From Alphaproteobacteria bacterium SS10 (GTDB lineage: Bacteria > Pseudomonadota > Alphaproteobacteria > TMED2), in the NCBI GenBank assembly GCA_019192455.1, contig JAHCML010000006.1, positions 191,893-255,892 of the forward strand: DNA of 64,000 nt, in the 5' to 3' direction. This document shows, piece by piece, positions 28,048-37,397 of this stretch. Position 1 is the first letter of the stretch. The number at the start of each line of letters is the position of its first letter. A program made the translations under genes and the position numbers. A model generated the notes under the pieces. The model was not told the DNA's origin. It saw only the letters and a program-made list of their open reading frames with translations, and made no database searches.

Positions 28048-28520
28048 TCTTTTTATTACCTTATCATCTTTGAAAATTTGGGGACTTGAAGCGTCAGTAC
28101 GGTGGCGGGTTTGGCTTATTGCGAACATCGTGCCTAGCAATTCAAGTCTTGGTTATCAATAAAGGCGAGGGTGTGGACCAAAGCAGCCCTCGGAAGCCAA
28201 AGATGGCAAAAGTTCATTAATATCCAGTCTGTTAACAAAAAACTAACAAGTGATTAACAGTTAGAAGCAATCGCAAGAAACGAAAATGACGCCGCAAAAA
28301 AATCAATAAACACAAAAATATTCATTCGATTGTATGCAAAAATTTACAATAATAACCAGTTCAGAATGCACTAATATTTTTCGCAAATGGGATGTTTACT
28401 GAACCATTACGCTTTAAATTAGGATTTGTTTAATTAAGAAAAATACTAAGTGACGGGTTAACGACAAGATGCGATCTGTCATCTGACACTTAGCGATACC
28501 TGAAAAATTCGGAGATCCCG
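28048..28520. other. AT-rich intergenic region between the hybrid kinase and the BASS transporter
   Basis: About 470 bases carry no supportable gene (some of the left end may belong to the kinase if it starts further upstream). Base composition is clearly richer in A and T than the flanks, with many A-runs between 28230 and 28440. A 7-base inverted repeat CTGTTAA/TTAACAG lies at 28229-28260. The stretch must hold the promoters of both divergent genes and may bind an AT-preferring protein. I see no hairpin with a T-run and no RNA gene. Confidence 0.5.
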
Positions 28521-29399
28521 ATGGGATTGGTGGTTGATATCTTCCTGCCTCTAGCGCTTGCCTTCATCATGTTCGCGCTGGGCATTGGGCTGACGGTTGA
28601 GGATTTCACCTGGATTGCACGCCAGCCGAGAGACTTTCTAATCGGCGCCGCCTCCCAGATGATCTTACTGCCCCTCGTGGCGTTCACACTGGTGACGATC
28701 TGGCCCATGGATCCCAAACTGGCCCTGGGTCTCGTCATTATCGCCGCCGCACCGGGTGGCGTGACCTCAAATATCCTGACGTCGTTCGCGCGGGGTGATG
28801 TGGCGCTCTCGATCTCACTAACGGCGGTGACCAGCCTGCTGACGGTGATCACCATCCCGTTGATCGTCACGGCGGCCTATACCTACCTGATCGGTGATAC
28901 GGCCGATCAGGACATCTCCGTCACGAAGACTGCGCTCAGCGTGTTTGCCATCGCGACACTGCCCGTCCTGATTGGCCTTGCCGTTCGACGCTACGCAACC
29001 GGTTTTGCCTTGCGGTTTGAGCCGATCGCCCGTCGCCTCTCCACCGTGCTGTTCCTAATCGTCCTGGCGGGCGCCATCTATGGGGAGCGGAATAACATCG
29101 CTGAATACTTCGCCCAGGCTGGGTTAATTACCCTCACCCTGAACATCATCATGATGGCGCTGGCCTTCGGGCTGGCCGTTCTGTTCGCCACCGGACCAAC
29201 CCAGCGTATCGCGATCTCGCTGGAATGCGGCCTACAGAACGGCACCCTCGCTATCGCTGTCACCACGCTGCTTTTCGGCGGTGGGCTGGTGACAGTGCCA
29301 GCGGCGACCTACAGCCTGATCATGTTCGGTACCGGCCTGGCTTTCGTCGCGATCTTGCGCCGGGTTGCCAATAAAGCCGCCGAAACTGAAGCGGGTTAA
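28521..29399 (+). CDS. Bile acid:sodium symporter (BASS/SBF) family transporter
   Basis: This 292-residue integral membrane protein has nine to ten hydrophobic helices. Family marks are MFALGIGLTVEDF near the start, the APGGVTSNILTSFARGDVALS segment that forms part of the sodium/substrate crossover, and SLECGLQNGTLAIAV in the second half, matching the other crossover. BASS proteins move organic anions together with sodium; the substrate cannot be deduced. Sodium coupling would fit an organism with a sodium-pumping NADH dehydrogenase. Its stop overlaps the converging sulfotransferase stop by four bases. Confidence 0.92.
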   Translation: MGLVVDIFLPLALAFIMFALGIGLTVEDFTWIARQPRDFLIGAASQMILLPLVAFTLVTIWPMDPKLALGLVIIAAAPGGVTSNILTSFARGDVALSISLTAVTSLLTVITIPLIVTAAYTYLIGDTADQDISVTKTALSVFAIATLPVLIGLAVRRYATGFALRFEPIARRLSTVLFLIVLAGAIYGERNNIAEYFAQAGLITLTLNIIMMALAFGLAVLFATGPTQRIAISLECGLQNGTLAIAVTTLLFGGGLVTVPAATYSLIMFGTGLAFVAILRRVANKAAETEAG

Positions 29400-30274
29400 C
29401 GACCAACCTCGTAGCCATAGGCGGTCATCAGATCGCCGGCACGATCCACCACAATATCGACCACCTGCTGATCAGCCTCATCGGCCCAGCCCCCAACCTC
29501 ACCGCGGCGGTAATGTGAGGTTTGCTCCACCTCACCGATATCCCGCCCCTTGGACAATACCTTGAATGCTGATTGGTCGACCGCAACGCGAATATCGGCA
29601 AGGTCCGTTGAGACATCTAAGAAGCTGAACAGGCGCGCCGCCTGATCGTCGATATTTGCATGCAGATCCTCATACCGAACACGGATAGTCCGACCAGGGT
29701 CGGCATCTCGTTCAACCATCTGATTGCGCTTAACCCACTCATCGGCATAGACGGCCGCATACTCGGTCAATGTCATGGAGGCAGGCAGCTTTGATCGGAA
29801 GCGGTACCAGGCGGAAAACACGCCATCGCGACAATCGCGGACCACATGAACATATTTGAAGCCGGGAAACAGCTGCCGCAAAAGCGGTAGATGGTTGGTG
29901 TTCTCCGGCGTTTTCTCACCAAGCAGGGAGATATGGGCGAGATCTGTGTCAGCAGTGGCATCGAGCGCGATCTCATAGAAGGCACTGCGCAGCACGCGCT
30001 GTTTGGCGACATCGGAAATCTCGCCATGGGATGGCGCCCAGACCGCGGACGCCTCATCCCTCGTGTTCGTATACCGATCCAAGACACCGATGAGTGCTGG
30101 CGCCAGGCGACTGACAAATTGCGTCTCACCCATACCCAGTATTTGGGGATGGGCATTCAGCAACTGCTGAACCCAGGTGGTTCCAGACCGCGGCATCCCA
30201 CCGATAAACACCAGTGGCAGGGCCTGCAGCGCCGTTAGCCGATCTTGAACTGAACCGTTCATGTCTTCAGACAT
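29396..30274 (-). CDS. Sulfotransferase family protein
   Basis: This 292-residue soluble enzyme is of the PAPS-dependent sulfotransferase fold. The 5'-phosphosulfate loop is GGMPRSGTTWVQQLL (about residues 19-33). The 3'-phosphate-binding region is visible as YVHVVRDCRDGVFSAWYRF, followed by IRVRYEDLHAN. The acceptor could be a carbohydrate, lipid or protein; no neighbouring gene clarifies it. It is the gene next to tRNA-Ser and converges on the BASS transporter. Confidence 0.87.
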   Translation of the reverse strand: MSEDMNGSVQDRLTALQALPLVFIGGMPRSGTTWVQQLLNAHPQILGMGETQFVSRLAPALIGVLDRYTNTRDEASAVWAPSHGEISDVAKQRVLRSAFYEIALDATADTDLAHISLLGEKTPENTNHLPLLRQLFPGFKYVHVVRDCRDGVFSAWYRFRSKLPASMTLTEYAAVYADEWVKRNQMVERDADPGRTIRVRYEDLHANIDDQAARLFSFLDVSTDLADIRVAVDQSAFKVLSKGRDIGEVEQTSHYRRGEVGGWADEADQQVVDIVVDRAGDLMTAYGYEVGR

Positions 30275-30329
30275 AATCTTATCGATGCCAGGCCTTGGCT
30301 GAACTCTGCATTAAGGCCCCAAGCAATCT

Positions 30330-30419
<90 letters not shown>

Positions 30420-30580
30420 TACCTATCGGGGAGCGCTGGGATACAACGGTAGCGTGACCGCAATCAAGCCTTAAGCCGTCCATTGGCCACTATACAGCCA
30501 GGTTAATCCTCGACCGGTCATCGGGAAGTCTATAGCGTGCCGCCGCGTCTTGGCTTTACCCACCCATAGGAACCGAACCC

Positions 30581-31132
30581 GTGATCAAGCCAATCTTTAA
30601 AGCTTTCACCATTGCTGCCGTTGCAGCGCTTGCCCTAACCAGCCTTCCTCTCACCGCCAAAGCTGACTCTGTCGTTAAAGAGATGGTCGGCTTCCGTGAT
30701 GTTGAGGTGAAACTCGGTGAAGCAGCCGATGACTGCTACCTCGATGGCCAGGAAGAGGCGTTTAAGGCGGCCCTGATCGAAAAGCTTAAAGGTGCGGGCC
30801 TGCCGCAAACCGATAAGTCATTCGTGACCGTCGCCATGTCGGTTACCAACACCAGCTTCGGCCTGTTGGATGCTGAATGCGCCGTGCACGTCCTACTGTC
30901 CTTCCAGACCTTCGTGCCGCAAGACAAGTTCATCGGCCTGCCGGAAGCACAGGAAGCGGCCCTTATCCGCCTTGGTGGCCTGCCAACCAACCTGTACACC
31001 CTGGCCGGTATGGCCGTGACGACCAATGACCAGCCATCGGGCGGCGGCGCTAGCTCCAGCCCGTCAAAGATGGTCCTACAGATCGTCGATAGCGCGCTCG
31101 ATAAGTTCGAGGCTGAGCGCCAATCCCCATAA
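30581..31132 (+). CDS. Exported protein of unknown function
   Basis: This 183-residue protein has a clear Sec signal peptide (about residues 1-28, hydrophobic core AFTIAAVAALALTSLPL, cleavage near TAKA-DS). The mature part has mixed helix and strand, two cysteines (DDCYL and DAECAV) that could form a disulfide, and a serine/glycine-rich linker (GGGASSSPSK) before a C-terminal helix. I do not recognise the family. It stands between tRNA-Ser and the ribosomal protein operon. Confidence 0.65.
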   Translation: MIKPIFKAFTIAAVAALALTSLPLTAKADSVVKEMVGFRDVEVKLGEAADDCYLDGQEEAFKAALIEKLKGAGLPQTDKSFVTVAMSVTNTSFGLLDAECAVHVLLSFQTFVPQDKFIGLPEAQEAALIRLGGLPTNLYTLAGMAVTTNDQPSGGGASSSPSKMVLQIVDSALDKFEAERQSP

Positions 31133-31148
31133 ACGGGATGAATACAAT

Positions 31149-31180
31149 GCGTTGGGCCGTGTTTTGATGCGGCCCAATGC
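31149..31180 (+). terminator. Long hairpin after the exported-protein gene (no T-run)
   Basis: Arms GCGTTGGGCCG (31149-31159) and CGGCCCAATGC (31170-31180) pair over 11 bases with one G-U, and the loop is ten bases. It lies 17 bases after the upstream stop. No T-run follows, so it may be a transcript-end stabiliser or a Rho-assisted end and not a classical terminator. Confidence 0.35.
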
Positions 31181-31203
31181 ATGTTCTGCAAGCAAGCTAC
31201 GCG

Positions 31204-31232
31204 TTGACAGAAAGGCCTACCAACGGTATCAC
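31204..31232 (+). promoter_or_regulatory. Candidate sigma70 promoter of rplU-rpmA
   Basis: A perfect -35 box TTGACA (31204-31209) and TATCAC (31227-31232, four of six matches to TATAAT) are separated by the ideal 17 bases. This predicts a transcript starting about 31240 with a leader of about 200 bases before rplU. The leader contains no other gene that I can support. Confidence 0.5.
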
Positions 31233-31441
31233 CTGCCGCACTCAGGCGGGTTTTCCCGGCGGAGGTCTGTTTGCTGTCTGCATGCATGACCCCGAAAAAC
31301 GGCTGAAACCCTGGCCTGGAGGCATATTATTTGGCTTGCAGTTTTTTCGAAGCCGCTCATATGACGGCGGCTATCGCTGCGCTTTTGGGAAAGTTTCCTG
31401 ATGGAAGTTCCTGGCGGGCAGCAGCGATTTGATGGAGTAGT

Positions 31442-31759
31442 ATGGACATGTTTGCGGTTATCAAAACCGGCGGTAAGCAATACCGCGTGAAGAGCGGCGA
31501 CGTGATTAAGGTCGAGAAGCTCGAAGGTGAAGCTGGCTCAAAAGTGAACCTCGATCAGGTTCTGATGGTTGGCGAAGGCGACAAAACCAAAGTCGGCGCA
31601 CCGCTGGTTAAAGGCGCGAAAGTGACGGCCGAAATCCTCGGCCAGGATCGCGGCCCGAAGATCATCGTCTTCAAGAAAAAGCGGCGCCAAAACTATCGTC
31701 GTAAAAAAGGTCACCGCCAGGACATCACCGTCCTGCGCATCACGGATATCGCTGGCTAA
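31442..31759 (+). CDS. rplU: 50S ribosomal protein L21
   Basis: This 105-residue basic protein binds 23S rRNA in the large subunit. It shows [17 protein letters not shown] at the start and the family signature [16 protein letters not shown] near the end. Two in-frame starts compete: 31442 gives MDMFAV, while 31448 gives the commoner MFAVIKTGG; the GGAG at 31434 is four or ten bases away respectively, so 31448 is at least as likely. rpmA follows, as in nearly all bacteria. Confidence 0.97.
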   Translation: MDMFAVIKTGGKQYRVKSGDVIKVEKLEGEAGSKVNLDQVLMVGEGDKTKVGAPLVKGAKVTAEILGQDRGPKIIVFKKKRRQNYRRKKGHRQDITVLRITDIAG

Positions 31760-31799
31760 TCGCTTAAGCGAACAGACGTTCAAGTAAGGGTTAAGGACA

Positions 31800-32075
31800 A
31801 TGGCACATAAAAAAGCAGGCGGTTCATCCCGTAACGGTCGCGATAGCGCCGGTCGCCGCCTTGGTGTGAAGAAGTTTGGTGGCGAAGCCGTTCTGGCTGG
31901 CAACATTCTGGTTCGCCAGCGTGGCACCAAATTCTATCCAGCAAACAATGTTGGCATGGGCAAAGACCACACCCTGTTCGCTCTGGAAGATGGTGAGGTT
32001 AAGTTCCACAAGATCCGCGGCGGTAAGAGCGCCGTGTCTGTGGTCGCCAACGCCCCAGCTGAAGCTGCTGAATAA
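31800..32075 (+). CDS. rpmA: 50S ribosomal protein L27
   Basis: This 91-residue large-subunit protein reaches toward the peptidyl-transferase centre with its N-terminus. It begins [20 protein letters not shown], directly matching the family without the cleavable leader seen in Firmicutes, and includes [20 protein letters not shown]. The C-terminal alanine/glutamate tail is slightly long. It is 40 bases after rplU and before a hairpin terminator. Confidence 0.98.
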   Translation: MAHKKAGGSSRNGRDSAGRRLGVKKFGGEAVLAGNILVRQRGTKFYPANNVGMGKDHTLFALEDGEVKFHKIRGGKSAVSVVANAPAEAAE

Positions 32076-32107
32076 GCCAGCCTCTAAGCTGTTAAACAGT
32101 TTCGATG

Positions 32108-32145
32108 AGCCCGTGGGCCGGTGGCGGCCCCGGGCTTTTCGTTTT
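32108..32145 (+). terminator. Terminator after rpmA
   Basis: A GC-rich hairpin with outer arms AGCCC (32108-32112) and GGGCT (32132-32136) and further GGCC/GGCC pairing inside is followed by TTTTCGTTTT. It lies about 30 bases after the L27 stop. Confidence 0.65.
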
Positions 32146-32182
32146 ATGGTCTGGGCACATCAAACCGTAAAGGGGTGCTCCA

Positions 32183-33519
<1,337 letters not shown>

Positions 33520-33626
33520 AACGCCGTAGCGCTGGTTCCAGATACTGCTCGCTTGATCATTCCCAAGCGGGGTGGGAACCACCAATAATAAGAACAGTAA
33601 CGTCTAAACTAGAGACGATCGCCCCC

Positions 33627-35318
33627 ATGGATTTTGCACGTTTCCTCCTCGGCATCGCCGTTTTGGTCTTCCTCGGCTATTTCGGCTATCAGGGCGCCGT
33701 CAGCTATATGGCTGTCGAGCGCAGTGAAGAAGCCCTCGCCGCCACGGTGCAGGATCTTGAGCGGGTGCCTGACCTCAGCGCCCAACTCCTCCGTTATGAC
33801 GAGGGTTATGGGGCTGTCGCCGATGTCTACGCATCGCGCGATTACTTCTATCGGCTGATTTTGGGCAATGAGCCACCCGCCGATGCGCTGGTACTGGATC
33901 AAAACCGCGATCAGGCAATTCAAGACTGCCTCGGCCGCGCTAAAGAGGATTGCCTCTACCCGCTGACCATTGCGGCTGGTGAAGCCGCCCGCGACCCCTT
34001 CCTGCGCGATGCGCATCTGGCTGCCTTGGCCCGCTATTTCCTCGAGAATGGGGAACTTGGCCAGGTTGAAGCGTTAGCACCATCAATCACCGCGCCGCAT
34101 ATCCGGGCCGGGGTCTATGAAGATCTAGGCCGCCGCCTGTTCGATCTTGGACAACGCGATATCGCCCTGACCATGGCCGCACGCGCCATTGCCTCCGTTG
34201 AGGAAGCAGAGGATAGCCTGCTGCGCGCGGTTGCGACGGCGGAGCTTGCCTCCATGCTGATTGAACTGGAAGAACCAGGTCGGGCCATCACTGTCCTACG
34301 CCAGACCCCAGCGATGGTCTTGGCTGATAGCGATGCCACTGCACCACTTGATCAGGTCCTAAGCCTCCTCCGTATTGCCGCGACCGCGTCTCTGGTTGGC
34401 GATACTGTCACCATCCAATCCGCAACCGGCGCCATCCGTCAGATCGATAGCGTTGATAGCGGTCCGGTTCCACGGGCGCGGGTTGAGGCATTGCTGATCA
34501 GTGAACTTGCCCGCATGCAGGGTGCTGAAGCGGCACAAGCTGCCTATGACAACCTCGAACGCGATATCGACCGCGCCCTGGCCTACATGCTTTGGGCCCA
34601 TAATCTGGCGGTTGCCGGTGAAGTGATTGAAGCTGACCGCCTACTTCAAGAAGGCATCAGCATGAGCCAAGAGTTGGGTGTCATCCTCCCAGCCGAGTTG
34701 CTGGTTGAGGTGGTCGGCGCCCAGGCTGCGCTGGGCTATTTCCCAGCGGCACAGGTGACATTGAGCAATATCGACATCCCAACCCTGGCTGATGAGGCGC
34801 GCTATCTTTTGGCCCGCAACTACTACCTTATTGGCCGGGATGAAGAGGCGGCCGCCTTGCGTCTTGAGGTTTTCACCGATCAGCTTGGCAGCGATCTAGA
34901 TGCCCTGGCCGGCCAGCCGCCAGAAACCCGTGAGGCACACTTTGCGAGTGTTGATATGTCTCGCCGCGTCCTGCGTTTCTTCCGACGCGGTTGGATCAGC
35001 CAATTGCAGAGTTTTGAAGACGCGCTCGCTGCTCGCGATACCTTCGATGGTATGGCGCCCTTGGCAGTGGTTCGCGATCAGCTGGCAAGCATGGACCCGG
35101 CCACCATAAGCCGTGACCAGGCTGAGCCACTGCTGGATATCAGCCTGTCCATTCGTGAGAACCTGTCCCCACTGCCGGTCGATACGATGCTGGCCCAAGC
35201 CTGTCGCGGCCAAGGCGATCAGTGTCGGGTCGACATCGGTTATCTGCAGGGATATGCGTTCCGGACCTTTACCCTGCCAGCGTTAGATCGCCTCGACCTT
35301 GCAGTTGCTGGCCAGTAG
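33627..35318 (+). CDS. Membrane-anchored helical-repeat protein, unknown
   Basis: This 563-residue protein has one N-terminal membrane helix (about residues 5-25, FLLGIAVLVFLGYFGYQGAV). The rest, probably periplasmic, is almost entirely short amphipathic helices rich in Ala, Leu and Glu. Repeats such as LGRRLFDLGQRDIALTMAAR and LASMLIELEEPGRAITVLRQ look like degenerate tetratricopeptide units. Two cysteine pairs occur at about residues 93-102 (DCLGRAKEDC) and near the end (ACRGQGDQC). No catalytic motif is visible. It lies between obgE and proB and may be a scaffold or assembly factor; I cannot assign a function. Confidence 0.65.
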   Translation: MDFARFLLGIAVLVFLGYFGYQGAVSYMAVERSEEALAATVQDLERVPDLSAQLLRYDEGYGAVADVYASRDYFYRLILGNEPPADALVLDQNRDQAIQDCLGRAKEDCLYPLTIAAGEAARDPFLRDAHLAALARYFLENGELGQVEALAPSITAPHIRAGVYEDLGRRLFDLGQRDIALTMAARAIASVEEAEDSLLRAVATAELASMLIELEEPGRAITVLRQTPAMVLADSDATAPLDQVLSLLRIAATASLVGDTVTIQSATGAIRQIDSVDSGPVPRARVEALLISELARMQGAEAAQAAYDNLERDIDRALAYMLWAHNLAVAGEVIEADRLLQEGISMSQELGVILPAELLVEVVGAQAALGYFPAAQVTLSNIDIPTLADEARYLLARNYYLIGRDEEAAALRLEVFTDQLGSDLDALAGQPPETREAHFASVDMSRRVLRFFRRGWISQLQSFEDALAARDTFDGMAPLAVVRDQLASMDPATISRDQAEPLLDISLSIRENLSPLPVDTMLAQACRGQGDQCRVDIGYLQGYAFRTFTLPALDRLDLAVAGQ

Positions 35319-35381
35319 GTCTAGGCACTGCTGAACGAGTTACGCGTTCACCAACGCCCCGAAGCCCTGAGTACGAAACCA

Positions 35382-36515
35382 ATGCATCGCCTCGATGCCG
35401 CTAAGCGGCTTGTGGTCAAGATCGGCTCCGCCCTGCTGGTTGATCCAGAGAGTGGCGAGCTGCGCGCCGAATGGCTGCATAGCCTAGCTGCCGATATCGC
35501 AGCGGCGCGCGCTGCCAAACGAGATGTGATCATCGTCTCATCCGGTGCGGTTGCCCTTGGCCGTCGATTGCTTGGCCTACCATCCGGACGGCTGAAACTT
35601 GAGGAGAAGCAGGCCGCCGCAGCGGCTGGTCAGGTCCTCCTAGCTCACCATTATCAGGCCAGCCTCGCCAAACATGACGTCGCTGCTGCACAACTTCTGC
35701 TGACCCCTGACGACACCGAGGATCGCCGACGGCATCTGAACGCCCGGGCCACCCTCTCAACCCTTCTGCAATTGGGTGCGGTGCCAGTGATCAACGAGAA
35801 CGATACCGTGGCCACCTCCGAACTCCGCTTCGGCGACAATGACCGGTTGGCAGCCAGGGTCGCACAGATGTGCGGGGCCGATACCCTAGTGCTGTTGAGC
35901 GATGTCGCCGGGCTTTATGAGCAGAGCCCCCACAAGGACCCCAACGCCGCCAAAGTCACCCATATTGACAAGATCACCCGAGAGATCGATGGCATGGCCG
36001 GTGCTGCCCTCCCCGGCGACAGTAGCGGCGGTATGGTGACCAAGATTGCTGCCGCCAAGATCGCCACAGCGGCCGGGTGCCATGTGCTACTCGGCGATGG
36101 TAAACGCCTAAACCCGCTACAGCAGTTTATGACCGCCACTGCGGAGGTTGATGGCTATAGCTGGTTTGAAGCGACCGCCGAGCCGTCCACCGCCCGCAAG
36201 CGTTGGATCGCAGGCCATGTCACCGTAGGTGGGGCTGTCCATCTCGACGCTGGGGCTGTGCGCGCCCTCCGTGATGGGCGCAGCCTGCTACCCGCCGGTG
36301 TGGCGCGGGTTGAGGGGCCCTTTGAGCGGGGCGATGTTGTGCGCGTGCTTGATCCCGATGGGGTTGAGCTTGGTCGTGGCCTAATTGCCTATAGCGATGG
36401 CGATGCCGCGCGGATCGCTGGACACCAAAGCCGCGAGATCGAAGACATTCTGGGCTTTGCCGGGCGGGAAGAGCTGATCCACCGCGACGACCTCGTGCTG
36501 GCGACCAACACATAG
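35382..36515 (+). CDS. proB: Glutamate 5-kinase
   Basis: This 377-residue enzyme makes the first committed step of proline synthesis, phosphorylating glutamate. The amino-acid-kinase domain (about 1-260) starts KRLVVKIGSALL, includes the VIIVSSGAVALGRRLL strand-turn and the FGDNDRLAARVA motif, and has GGMVTKIAAAKIATAAG. A PUA domain (about 275-370) follows, giving the full-length bacterial form that is normally feedback-inhibited by proline. proA, its usual partner, is not in the window downstream; a HAD hydrolase follows eight bases later. Confidence 0.96.
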   Translation: MHRLDAAKRLVVKIGSALLVDPESGELRAEWLHSLAADIAAARAAKRDVIIVSSGAVALGRRLLGLPSGRLKLEEKQAAAAAGQVLLAHHYQASLAKHDVAAAQLLLTPDDTEDRRRHLNARATLSTLLQLGAVPVINENDTVATSELRFGDNDRLAARVAQMCGADTLVLLSDVAGLYEQSPHKDPNAAKVTHIDKITREIDGMAGAALPGDSSGGMVTKIAAAKIATAAGCHVLLGDGKRLNPLQQFMTATAEVDGYSWFEATAEPSTARKRWIAGHVTVGGAVHLDAGAVRALRDGRSLLPAGVARVEGPFERGDVVRVLDPDGVELGRGLIAYSDGDAARIAGHQSREIEDILGFAGREELIHRDDLVLATNT

Positions 36516-36523
36516 GATTTTCG

Positions 36524-37300
36524 ATGCCAATCAAAGCCATCCTTTGGGACTGCGACGGCACCTTGGTCGATAGCGAGCCCCTACACAAACAATGCATCAG
36601 GGCTGTCGCCAATCAGTTTGGCGCCAACATCACCGGCGAAGACGTGGACCGCTTCCTGGGCCGCACCACCCAAGCGATCTGGGACTACCTCCATTCCGAA
36701 CAGGGCCTGACACTGACCTACGACGAATGGTGCGAAGAGGTGCATCGATATTACGAGGCCCATGTGCATGAGGTGGTGAAGCCACGACCGGGGGTCGAGA
36801 GCCAAATCCTGCTCTTCGCCGCCATGGGGCTTCGCCAGGCGATTGTCTCGAACAGCACACGGCGGATGGTTGATGCCAGCAGCCTGGTTATCGGGCCGCG
36901 CAACTTACTCGAATTCTCAATCAGCGTGGATGATGTCTCAAAGCCGAAGCCGGACCCCGAGCCATATTTCCGTGCAGCCTTGCGCATGATGTTGCCACCC
37001 AATCAATGCCTGGTGATGGAAGATAGCCCCACCGGCGCCCGGGCGGGTAAGGCGGCCGGTATGCAGGTCATGGCCTGGCCCCAGGTCGATGACCTGATCT
37101 ATGACGAGGTGGATTACATCACGGATGATCTCACCACCCCTGATTGGGTACGTATCTTACGGCGACGCCGGAAGCCCAAGCCGTTGATCGCGCGATCACT
37201 CGCCGCCGGTATTCCCAACACACCGCCAGAAGATGGTGATGATGGCCCGGACCCCAAAGAAGGGGAAGAGCACCCCACAGCAGCGCCAAAGGAGGAGTGA
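36524..37300 (+). CDS. HAD-superfamily hydrolase (phosphoglycolate/beta-phosphoglucomutase-like)
   Basis: This 258-residue cytoplasmic phosphatase is of the HAD fold. Motif I is LWDCDGTLVDSE, motif II is VSNST, and motifs III/IV are KPKPDPEPYFRAA and VMEDSPTGARAG. A helical cap follows motif I, as in the beta-phosphoglucomutase branch. A proline/glutamate-rich tail of about 35 residues (PNTPPEDGDDGPDPKEGEEH) extends past the fold and is probably disordered. It is co-transcribed with proB. Substrate is not predictable. Confidence 0.88.
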   Translation: MPIKAILWDCDGTLVDSEPLHKQCIRAVANQFGANITGEDVDRFLGRTTQAIWDYLHSEQGLTLTYDEWCEEVHRYYEAHVHEVVKPRPGVESQILLFAAMGLRQAIVSNSTRRMVDASSLVIGPRNLLEFSISVDDVSKPKPDPEPYFRAALRMMLPPNQCLVMEDSPTGARAGKAAGMQVMAWPQVDDLIYDEVDYITDDLTTPDWVRILRRRRKPKPLIARSLAAGIPNTPPEDGDDGPDPKEGEEHPTAAPKEE

Positions 37301-37316
37301 GCCGACGCTCACTTTT
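37296..37316 (+). terminator. Terminator overlapping the end of the HAD hydrolase gene
   Basis: Perfect arms AGTGAGC (37296-37302) and GCTCACT (37307-37313), a four-base loop and TTTT at 37313-37316. The upstream arm contains the stop codon. It should end the proB transcript before pepN. Confidence 0.55.
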
Positions 37317-37397
37317 ACGCTAGCGCCCTATGGGCTATGCCGCAAAACGCGGCTATGGTGACGCCTCGACATCCATTCGCCTCGAGGGATCTGGTTT

